Below, in pieces: positions 24,122 to 31,421 of a stretch of 64,000 nt of DNA (position 1 is its first letter; each line of letters begins with the position of its first letter). The DNA is taken from contig JBBRBX010000004.1 of the NCBI GenBank assembly GCA_038205395.1, forward strand, positions 1 through 64,000, read 5' to 3'. The notes below the pieces were generated by a model. The model had not been told where the DNA came from, made no database searches, and saw only the letters and a program-made list of their open reading frames with translations. The translations under genes were made by a program, and so were the position numbers. This stretch comes from Fredericiella sp038205395. Lineage in GTDB: Bacteria; Chloroflexota; Anaerolineae; Caldilineales; Caldilineaceae.

Positions 24122-25315
24122 TCACGCTCGATCCTTGAGCGCCGCCACACCGGGCAGTTCGATGCCCTCTAAAAACTCCAGCGAAGCGCCGCCGCCGGTG
24201 GAGACATGCGACATCTTTTCTTCCAGGCCTGCGTCGCGAATTGCCGCCGCACTGTCGCCGCCGCCGATAATGGTGGTGGCGTCCTTCAGCCCGCCCAGAA
24301 TCTCGGCGATGGCATTGGTGCCGCGCGCAAAGACTGGAAATTCAAAGACGCCCATCGGCCCGTTCCACACGACCGTATGCGCGCCCGCCAGATGGTTGGA
24401 GTAATGGGCAATGGTGGCTGGGCCGATGTCCAAAGCCATCCAGTCCGCCGGCACTTCGGCGACACTGACGACTTTATTTTCGGCGTCGGCGGCAAAGGCG
24501 TTGGCCACACGCAGATCCACCGGCAGTTCGATTTTGTCGGCGCCCGCTTCGACCAGTTCCTTAGCCTTTTCAACAGCGCCGGCCTCGACCAGGCTCTTGC
24601 CCATGTTATAGCCCTGGGCCGCCAGGAAGGTATTGGCCATGCCGCCGCCGATCAGAATACGGTCCACTTTGGTCAGCAGGTTGGAGATGACGCCGATCTT
24701 GTCGGAGATTTTGGCCCCGCCAAGAATGGCGACAAAGGGGCGGCGCGGTTCCTCCAGTGCATTGCCTAAATACGCCAGCTCTTTTTCCATCAAGAAGCCG
24801 GCCACCGCCGGCAGATAGTGCGCCACACCCTCGGTCGAGGCGTGAGCGCGGTGGGCACTGCCAAAAGCATCCATCACATATACATCACCCAGCTTCGCCA
24901 ACTCCTGCGCCATGCCATCGTCGTTCTTGGTTTCGCGCTTGTCGAAACGGGTGTTTTCCAGCACCAGAATCTGCCCCGGTTTGAGCGCCTGGGCCCCCGC
25001 TTCGGCTTCGGGGCCAGTCGTTGCCCCGATAAAGCCGACATGCACGCCCGGCAGCAGCTTCTCCAGGTGGTCCGCTGTGATCTTCATGCTGTACTTAGGG
25101 TCGGGGCCTTCCTTGGGGCGGCCCAGATGGCTCATCAACACGACGGCGGCGCCGTTGTCCAGCAGATAGCGAATGGTGGGCAAGGCGGCACGAATGCGGG
25201 CGTCGTCGGTAATTGCCCCCGTCGCCTTGTCCTGCGGCACATTGAAATCGACCCGCACCAGCGCCCGCTTGCCCTGCCAGTCGACATCCTTGATGGTCTG
25301 TTTATTCATATTCAT
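24122..25315 (-). CDS. pgk: Phosphoglycerate kinase
   Basis: Transfers phosphate from 1,3-bisphosphoglycerate to ADP. The N-terminal signature RALVRVDFNVPQD and substrate-site MSHLGRPK and FGSAHRAHAS are present. The nucleotide-binding C-terminal lobe includes LGGAKISDKIGVI and GGGDSAAAI. At 397 aa the length is typical. The start has two close ATG codons (MNMNKQ), and the AAAGGAC upstream is rather distant, so the second may be used. It lies downstream of gap, with a hairpin in the 187-bp gap between them. Confidence 0.97.
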   Translation of the reverse strand: MNMNKQTIKDVDWQGKRALVRVDFNVPQDKATGAITDDARIRAALPTIRYLLDNGAAVVLMSHLGRPKEGPDPKYSMKITADHLEKLLPGVHVGFIGATTGPEAEAGAQALKPGQILVLENTRFDKRETKNDDGMAQELAKLGDVYVMDAFGSAHRAHASTEGVAHYLPAVAGFLMEKELAYLGNALEEPRRPFVAILGGAKISDKIGVISNLLTKVDRILIGGGMANTFLAAQGYNMGKSLVEAGAVEKAKELVEAGADKIELPVDLRVANAFAADAENKVVSVAEVPADWMALDIGPATIAHYSNHLAGAHTVVWNGPMGVFEFPVFARGTNAIAEILGGLKDATTIIGGGDSAAAIRDAGLEEKMSHVSTGGGASLEFLEGIELPGVAALKDRA

Positions 25316-25436
25316 AAGAGTTGTCTACGTCCTTTCGGTGCACCCGGCGCCGGAGCAGTTGCGCTGCATCCGTTCTGCGCGCCGGAAATCCGCTGACAAA
25401 AAGTGTGACAAAGCTCGCACCAGCCGGCCCCATCTT

Positions 25437-25471
25437 GCAAAAAGCGTGGCACGCAATGCGCGCCACGCTTT
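25437..25471 (-). terminator. Hairpin between gap and pgk
   Basis: AAAGCGTGGC (25441-25450) pairs with GCCACGCTTT (25462-25471), and on the minus strand the hairpin ends in TTTTTG. It may be a partial terminator that lowers pgk-tpiA expression relative to gap, or an mRNA-stabilising structure. Confidence 0.6.
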
Positions 25472-25502
25472 CACATAACTCCGGATAGGCGAGACGCTGT
25501 GG

Positions 25503-26516
25503 CTAGAGGCCCTTGTTCGCCATGTAGTTGAGCAGGTCAGCCACGCGGCTGCTGTAGCCCCACTCGTTGTCGTACCAGGCCACAACCTTGATCATGCTGC
25601 CGTAGACATTGGTGAACTCATAGTCCACCGAACTGCTCATGGGGTTGCCCTTGAAGTCGATGCTCACCAGCGGCTCGCGCACGACCTGCAGAATGCCCTT
25701 CATGCGTCCGGCGGCTGCCTTGTCATAGGCGGCAAACAGCTCATCCTTGGTGACCGGGCGCTCCACCAACACGGTCAAGTCCACCACCGACACAGTCGAG
25801 GTAGGCACGCGCATGGCGTAGCCGTCAAACTTGCCCTTGAGTTCAGGAATGACCAGCGAGATCGCCTTGGCGGCGCCAGTGGTCGTAGGGATGATGCTCA
25901 GCGCAGCCGCGCGTGCGCGGCGCAGATCGCTGTGCACCAGGTCCAAAATGCGCTGGTCGTTGGTGTAGGCGTGTACTGTGGTCATCAACGCCTGCTTGAT
26001 GCCGGCAATCTCGTTGAGCACCTGGGCGGCGGGGGCGAGGCAGTTGGTCGTGCAGGAAGCGTTGCTGATGATGGTGTCTTTGGCCGGGTCATACTTGTCT
26101 TCGTTGACGCCCATGACAACCGTCAGGTCTTCGCCCTTGGCCGGGGCGCTGATGATCACCTTCTTGGCGCCGGCGGCCACATGCAGTTCCGCTTTGGCGC
26201 GGTCGGTGAAGATGCCCGTGCTCTCGATCACCACATCAACGCCCAGGTCGCCCCAGGGCAGTTTGGAGGGGTCGCGCTCGGCCAGCACCTTGATGCGGTC
26301 GCCGTCAATGACCAGGTCGCCATCGGACACTTCAACGCTGCCGGGGAAGACGCCGTAGTTGCTGTCGTACTTGAAGAGATGGGCATTGGTGGCCGTGTCG
26401 CTCAGGTCATTGACCGCAACCAGGTCAAATTTGCCGCGATAATTTTCAAACAAAGCCTTGGTGACCTGGCGGCCAATGCGGCCAAATCCGTTAATACCAA
26501 CCTTTACTTTTGCCAT
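25503..26516 (-). CDS. gap: Glyceraldehyde-3-phosphate dehydrogenase, type I
   Basis: The NAD-dependent glycolytic enzyme. The Rossmann start VGINGFGRIGRQ, the catalytic Cys155 in SNASCTTNCLAP and the C-terminal WYDNEWGYSSRV are all canonical. The Asp37 context (AVNDLSD) fits NAD rather than NADP preference. It has 337 aa. AAGGAG sits just before the ATG at 26516. It is the first gene of the glycolytic run; the 126 bases separating it from the upstream Gfo/Idh gene are AT-rich and probably hold its promoter. Confidence 0.97.
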   Translation of the reverse strand: MAKVKVGINGFGRIGRQVTKALFENYRGKFDLVAVNDLSDTATNAHLFKYDSNYGVFPGSVEVSDGDLVIDGDRIKVLAERDPSKLPWGDLGVDVVIESTGIFTDRAKAELHVAAGAKKVIISAPAKGEDLTVVMGVNEDKYDPAKDTIISNASCTTNCLAPAAQVLNEIAGIKQALMTTVHAYTNDQRILDLVHSDLRRARAAALSIIPTTTGAAKAISLVIPELKGKFDGYAMRVPTSTVSVVDLTVLVERPVTKDELFAAYDKAAAGRMKGILQVVREPLVSIDFKGNPMSSSVDYEFTNVYGSMIKVVAWYDNEWGYSSRVADLLNYMANKGL

Positions 26517-26642
26517 TTCGCTCTCCTTAAATATAGGAACAACAATGAATTGTTTTCTGACTTATCTTACCACCATAGCGAAGAAATCGCATATCTGAAG
26601 GCAAGGACAATTTTGGCCGTTCCCCCGCCGCAATAGCCCTGT

Positions 26643-27722
26643 CTACAGTTGCACTTCACGCCCGCTGGCCGCCGAGCGAGTGATGGCATCGATAATCTGC
26701 ACGCTGACCAACGCCTGTTCGCGTGTGGGAATATCGGCGGTCTGGTCGCCGTCGATATAGCGCACAAAGTTTTCGATCAGCTTGAAATACGAGCCGACCT
26801 TCGCCTCATGCAGCGGCGTCTCGATCGTCACTTCCTGCTTGTTGAGCATCGTATACAACTCCACCTTGTCGCGCCCGCCGATGTACCCGCCGCCTTCGCT
26901 GCCGAAAACTTCGGTCATAAAGACTTCCGGGAAGTTGCTGGCCCAGGAGACCTGCAGGTTGACTACGGCCCCGGTGTCAAAGCGAATAAACGCCCAGGCA
27001 AAGTCGTCCACGTCATAGCGCGCACCGACGGCGGGGATGAAGATGTCCGACCCCCAGCCGCCCAGACCCAACCCGCGCGGCCCGAACTCGGCAAAGGTCG
27101 CGCCGCTCACCGACACCGGCTGCGGATAGTTCATCAGGTAGAGCGCGCGGTCCAGCGCATGGATGCCGATATCGAGCAGCGCGCCGCCGCCGGAGAGGTC
27201 GCGGTTGGTAAACCAGCTGCCATAGCCGGGGATGCCGTTGCGCCGCTGCCAAGCTGTGCGCACGGCGTAAATTTTGCCGAAGAAGCCGGCGTCAGCCTGC
27301 TGCTTGGCCACCTGCATGGGGGGCGTAAAGCGGAAGTGGGTGCCGGCCGTCAGCACGCGCTCGTGGGCGGCGGCGACATCAAACATCTCCTGGGCATCGC
27401 TGTAGGTCAGCGCCAGCGGCTTCTCGCACAGCACATGCGACCCCGCCTCCAAAGCGGCGATGGCCATCGGCTTGTGAAAAAGATTGGGCGTGGCCACTAC
27501 GGTGATGTCGGGCTGCATTTCCTTTAACATCAGGTTGTAGTCGCCATAGGTGCGGGGCACCTTGAGTTCGTCAGCCAGTTCGCGCGCGCGCGGCTCGTTG
27601 ACATCGCACAGCGCCACCACCTCGCAGTTGGGCAGCCGCTGGAAGCCGGGCACATGGCTCCACTTGGCAATGCTGCCGGCGCCGATTACAGCGACACGAT
27701 AGGAGTTTGAAGCATTTGTCAT
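26643..27722 (-). CDS. Gfo/Idh/MocA family oxidoreductase
   Basis: An NAD(P)-dependent sugar or inositol oxidoreductase. The N-terminal Rossmann fold reads VAVIGAGSIAKWSHVPGF, followed by HVLCEKPLALT, the family EKP motif with its catalytic lysine. The C-terminal alpha/beta domain includes GGGALLDIGIHALD. It has 359 aa from the ATG at 27722, which follows AAAGGC; a TTG slightly upstream is less likely. The substrate cannot be deduced. Its direction matches gap, but it is probably a separate unit. Confidence 0.9.
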   Translation of the reverse strand: MTNASNSYRVAVIGAGSIAKWSHVPGFQRLPNCEVVALCDVNEPRARELADELKVPRTYGDYNLMLKEMQPDITVVATPNLFHKPMAIAALEAGSHVLCEKPLALTYSDAQEMFDVAAAHERVLTAGTHFRFTPPMQVAKQQADAGFFGKIYAVRTAWQRRNGIPGYGSWFTNRDLSGGGALLDIGIHALDRALYLMNYPQPVSVSGATFAEFGPRGLGLGGWGSDIFIPAVGARYDVDDFAWAFIRFDTGAVVNLQVSWASNFPEVFMTEVFGSEGGGYIGGRDKVELYTMLNKQEVTIETPLHEAKVGSYFKLIENFVRYIDGDQTADIPTREQALVSVQIIDAITRSAASGREVQL

Positions 27723-27849
27723 TAGAAAAAGCCTTTGCAAGTCAGAGAATGGGTCAGAGAATTAGGATGATAAGGAGCTTCCCCTCAGTGTAAGACAGCC
27801 GCCATAGCGTGTCAAAAGCGGCAGGAGGCTCGCTTTTACCTCTCTTTCA

Positions 27850-27878
27850 TTGACAGCCCTTTCCCTCCCGCTTACAAT
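27850..27878 (+). promoter_or_regulatory. Consensus promoter abutting the start codon
   Basis: TTGACA (27850-27855), a 17-bp spacer and TACAAT (27873-27878). The predicted transcription start (about 27885) coincides with the ATG at 27886, so the mRNA should be leaderless or nearly so. Confidence 0.7.
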
Positions 27879-27885
27879 TGGCCGC

Positions 27886-29748
27886 ATGACACGCCGACTG
27901 CGGCTCGATCCGTACCTGCTGCTCTTGTTTGGGCTGGCGCTGCCGGCGCTGGCTCTGCTGCTGGCCCCGGGCTATTTCTATGACGCCCACGATGGACGGC
28001 ACAGTGTCTTCTATCTGATCCAGTTTGACGCCGGGCTGCGCGATGGCGCCTGGTGGCCGCGCTGGGCCATGCACCACATCCAAGGCTACGGCTACCCGAC
28101 ATTTTTGATTCAAGCGCCGTTGGGCCTCTACCTGGGTGAACTGTTTGTGCTACTGGGGGCCGGCTTTACATTGGCCGCCAAGCTGAGCTGGGCGGTGGGC
28201 GCGCTGGCAGGCGCCTGGGGGTTGTATGCGCTGGTGCGCCACTGGCTGCAGCGCCCCGATCCGCCTGCAGACGGAGCGGAGAGCGCCGGCCATGCTGGGG
28301 GCGACCTGGTGCGGCTGGCCGCCGTGGCGGCAGGCGTGCTCTATCTCTATTTCCCTTATCACATTGCCGATATGTATGTGCGCGGCGCGCTCAACGACAC
28401 CCTACTGCTGGCATGGCTGCCGTGGCTCTTTCTGGTCTTTGACCGGCTGCTGCTGGCAGGGCGCAAGCCGGGCTGGCCGGCGCGGCTGGGGGTGTCGATG
28501 CTGGTGCTGGCGGGGACGCTGCTGACGCACACCTTTGCGCTGCTGTCGATCCTGCCGCTGCTGGTCAGTTGGGTGCTCTTCCGCCTTGGGCAGGCATGGC
28601 GGCAGGAAGGGCTGCCGTGGCGGCGCACGCTGCTGGCGCTGGCCGGCGGCGCCGGTGGGCTGCTGCTGGGGGCCATCTTTTTTGTGCCGCTGCTGGCCGA
28701 AGGGCCGTATCTCCAGCAGCAGGTCTATGTCACCAACACCTACGACTTTCGCAACCATTTCGTCCAGATCGGCCAGTTTTTCAGCCCCTTCTGGGGCTTC
28801 GGCTATTCGGACGACCCTACCGGCGCCAACGATGGTATGAGTTTCCAGGTTGGGGCGCTGCTGCTGCTGCTGGCGACGGCGGCGCTGTTTGCCCTGCCGC
28901 GCGCCCGTACAGCGCGGGCTGTGCAGGGCTATCTGCTGGCGGCAGGCGCTTTGCTGCTGCTGCTGATGACGCCGCCGGCACAGCTGCTGTGGGAGGCGCT
29001 GCCGCCACTGGCAGTGATCCAGTTCCCCTGGCGGCTGTTGGCGCTGACCGGCTTTCTCTTCAGCGCCCTGGGTGGGCTGCTGCTGGCTAATCTGGCGCGG
29101 GACGACCAGCGCGAGGTGGTGCAGGCGCTGCTGCCGCCTGCCACGCTGCCTGCGGGCGGGCTGCTGCTCTTTGCCCTGCTCGGCATCTTCGGCAGTTGGC
29201 CTTATCTGCAGGCCAACCTGTCGGCGGTGGAGCCGTGGCGCGAGGATGGCCGCGCCATTTTCCGTTTTGAGCAGGAACATCCCGATATGATCGCTTACAC
29301 CCAATGGGTGACGCAGCCGTTTACTACGACGGCGCTGAGCGCAGGCTACGCCGCACCCGATTATGCCGAGGATCACGGCTACACCACCAGCCTGGCGCGG
29401 CTGCAGGTGGTGGAAGGGGAGGGGAATGTCGTCAGCCGCTACAGTCGCGGCGCCAGCGGCGGCGGTGTGGTCGAGATGGCGACGCCGGCCGTGCTGCAGG
29501 TCAACTTCTTCTATTTCCCCGGCTGGCAGGTGAGTGTGGATGGGCTGCCGGCGTCGATACGCCCAGGGCCAACCGGGGCGATCCTGGTCGATCTGCCTGC
29601 CGGCCGCCACACGGTCGTCGCACGCTTTGGCGACACCCCCCCGCGCACCTGGGGCACGCTGCTGTCGGGGGTGATGTTGATCGTGGCGCTGGGACTGGCC
29701 GGCAGTGGGCTGGCGGCACGCGCCGCGCGCCTGGTGCGGATTGTATAG
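27886..29748 (+). CDS. Polytopic membrane protein, PTPS-related/GT-C-like
   Basis: A 620-aa membrane protein with about ten to eleven hydrophobic segments in residues 8-430, a soluble domain of ~170 residues, and a last membrane segment near the C-terminus. The first loop (YFYDAHDGRHSVFY, then WWPRWAMHHIQGYGYPTF) resembles the 6-pyruvoyl-tetrahydropterin synthase-related (PTPS_related) and YfhO-like membrane families, thought to be GT-C-type glycosyltransferases. The extracytoplasmic C-terminal part has a beta-sandwich look (FFYFPGWQVSVDG). A role in cell-surface glycan transfer is plausible but not shown. No Shine-Dalgarno precedes the ATG; the promoter position suggests leaderless translation. 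Confidence 0.78.
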   Translation: MTRRLRLDPYLLLLFGLALPALALLLAPGYFYDAHDGRHSVFYLIQFDAGLRDGAWWPRWAMHHIQGYGYPTFLIQAPLGLYLGELFVLLGAGFTLAAKLSWAVGALAGAWGLYALVRHWLQRPDPPADGAESAGHAGGDLVRLAAVAAGVLYLYFPYHIADMYVRGALNDTLLLAWLPWLFLVFDRLLLAGRKPGWPARLGVSMLVLAGTLLTHTFALLSILPLLVSWVLFRLGQAWRQEGLPWRRTLLALAGGAGGLLLGAIFFVPLLAEGPYLQQQVYVTNTYDFRNHFVQIGQFFSPFWGFGYSDDPTGANDGMSFQVGALLLLLATAALFALPRARTARAVQGYLLAAGALLLLLMTPPAQLLWEALPPLAVIQFPWRLLALTGFLFSALGGLLLANLARDDQREVVQALLPPATLPAGGLLLFALLGIFGSWPYLQANLSAVEPWREDGRAIFRFEQEHPDMIAYTQWVTQPFTTTALSAGYAAPDYAEDHGYTTSLARLQVVEGEGNVVSRYSRGASGGGVVEMATPAVLQVNFFYFPGWQVSVDGLPASIRPGPTGAILVDLPAGRHTVVARFGDTPPRTWGTLLSGVMLIVALGLAGSGLAARAARLVRIV

Positions 29749-29780
29749 CAGTGAATAACAGTGGATACCTGTAAATAACC

Positions 29781-30839
29781 ATGCGAATACTAGCGATTGA
29801 AACCAGTTGTGACGAGACAGCGGCGGCGGTGGTCGAGGATGGGCGGCGGGTGTTGAGCAGCGTGGTGGCAACGCAGATCGACCTGCACCGCCGCTTTGGC
29901 GGCGTTTTCCCCGAAGTAGCCAGTCGCCAGCATGTGCTCTCCATCCAACCGGTGATTGCGCAGGCGCTGGCCGAAGCGGGCATCGCCCACCCGGCGACAT
30001 TGGATGCCATCGCCGTGACGCAGGGGCCGGGGCTGGCGGGCAGCCTGCTGGTGGGGGTGAACGCCGCCAAAGGATTGGCCTTTGCCGGCGGCGTGCCGCT
30101 GCTGCCGATCAATCACCTGGAGGGGCATGTCTATTCCAACTGGCTGGAGAGCGGCCCAGGGCAACCAGGCGCGGCGGATCGTTTTCCCGTACTGGTGTTG
30201 ATCGTTTCCGGCGGCCATACGGAGTTGGTGTTGATGACAGACCACGGCCAGTATGAGCGGTTGGGCGGGACGCTGGACGATGCGGCGGGCGAGGCGTTTG
30301 ATAAAGTGGCGCGGCTGCTGGACATCGGCTTTCCGGGCGGGCCGGCGATTGAGCAGGCGGCGCGCGGCGGCGATCCGGCGCGCTATCCGCTGCCGCGCGG
30401 GCTGCGTCACGCCGCCAATCACCGTTATGATTTCAGCTTTTCCGGCCTCAAAACCGCTGCTCTGCATCTGACCCAAGAACTGGCCGCCGAAGGGGTTGAT
30501 CTGCAGGATGCGCAGGTGCTGGCGGATATCGCGGCCTCGTTTCAGCAGGCGGTGGTGGATGTGCTGGTGGACAAGAGTGCCGATGCGGCGCTCGCCTTTG
30601 GTGTGCAGCAGGTCTGCATCTGTGGCGGCGTCAGCGCCAATCAGGCGCTGCGCACGGCTGCGCAGGCGCGCTTTGCCCAGCTTGGCCTGCCCTTCTCCAT
30701 CCCGCCGCTGGCCTACTGCACCGACAACGCCGCCATGATTGGCGCGGCAGCCTACTACCGCTGGCGCGCACAGGCGGCATTGGGCCATGACCTGCGCGCG
30801 GATGTGCACGCTTCGCTGCCGCTGCCGGGGACAGCATAA
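29781..30839 (+). CDS. tsaD: tRNA N6-threonylcarbamoyladenosine transferase
   Basis: Makes the universal t6A37 modification on tRNAs that read ANN codons, together with TsaB and TsaE. The ASKHA-fold protein starts MRILAIETSCDETAAAV, with metal ligands His112 and His116 in NHLEGHVYSN. The conserved ALAFGVQQVCICGGVSANQALR is near the C-terminus. Its length, 352 aa, is typical. No clear Shine-Dalgarno lies in the 32 bases after the preceding gene. tsaE is also in this window (50155-50658) but not adjacent. Confidence 0.96.
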   Translation: MRILAIETSCDETAAAVVEDGRRVLSSVVATQIDLHRRFGGVFPEVASRQHVLSIQPVIAQALAEAGIAHPATLDAIAVTQGPGLAGSLLVGVNAAKGLAFAGGVPLLPINHLEGHVYSNWLESGPGQPGAADRFPVLVLIVSGGHTELVLMTDHGQYERLGGTLDDAAGEAFDKVARLLDIGFPGGPAIEQAARGGDPARYPLPRGLRHAANHRYDFSFSGLKTAALHLTQELAAEGVDLQDAQVLADIAASFQQAVVDVLVDKSADAALAFGVQQVCICGGVSANQALRTAAQARFAQLGLPFSIPPLAYCTDNAAMIGAAAYYRWRAQAALGHDLRADVHASLPLPGTA

Positions 30840-30848
30840 GTCGTCGCT

Positions 30849-31421
30849 CTACCCTACCTGTTCGTCCAGGCGGCGCTCCAACTCGGCAAAGCTCATCTCC
30901 TCCCCACGGGCTTCCAGTTCCTGCTGCACAGCCGCAAACTGCGCCTGCGTCACCTGTGGATCCGCCGGCGGCAGCGGGATGGCGGCGGGCGCCGGTGCGC
31001 CGGCCTCGATTTCGGCGCTGTGCGCGGCTTCAATCTGGGCGCGGGTGCGCCATTTGGGGCCGCCCAGCCGGATGGCGGCGTACATCAGCTTGGCGGTGTG
31101 GTCGTCCACGCCGTCAGCGCGGCAGGCGTAATAGAACATGCGATGGACGCTGCGGTCGGGCTGCTCTTTGGTCACGCAGGCCACGTCGTGCACGATGGAG
31201 GCGCGGCGATACTTGCCGGTGAAGGGCGAGCCGATCAGCGTCCAGAAGGCGCGCGGGATCGAGGCGCCGTTGACGACCGAACCGGCGGGCGCGGCCCAAC
31301 GCATCCTATCGGGGTCGTCATACCAGAAATCGTTGATCAGCCGCATATCGCGGTCTTCGCCGCCGCTGTTGGTAAGCCATTCCGCGCTGGGGTTGCCCGA
31401 AAAGCGGCCAAAATCAGTCAT
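30849..31421 (-). CDS. DUF1353 protein coupled to brxL
   Basis: A 190-aa protein of the phage-associated DUF1353 family. The hallmark is AGSVVNGASIPRAFWTLIG, followed by SPFTGKYRRASIVHDVAC and RMFYYACRADGV. The C-terminal ~60 residues are Ala/Pro/Glu-rich and end in a helical tail. Its biochemical activity is unknown; the conserved IVHD histidine and aspartate could be a catalytic or metal pair. Its ATG overlaps the brxL stop (ATGA), making it the last cistron of the BREX operon. This suggests an accessory role in defence rather than a stray phage gene. It converges with tsaD, leaving nine bases. Confidence 0.85.
   Translation of the reverse strand: MTDFGRFSGNPSAEWLTNSGGEDRDMRLINDFWYDDPDRMRWAAPAGSVVNGASIPRAFWTLIGSPFTGKYRRASIVHDVACVTKEQPDRSVHRMFYYACRADGVDDHTAKLMYAAIRLGGPKWRTRAQIEAAHSAEIEAGAPAPAAIPLPPADPQVTQAQFAAVQQELEARGEEMSFAELERRLDEQVG

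Noticed and set aside
28402..30000. Minus-strand open frame (532 codons) opposite the membrane protein and tsaD
   Set aside because: Gln/Arg/Pro-rich low-complexity translation with no motif; both plus-strand genes are well supported.
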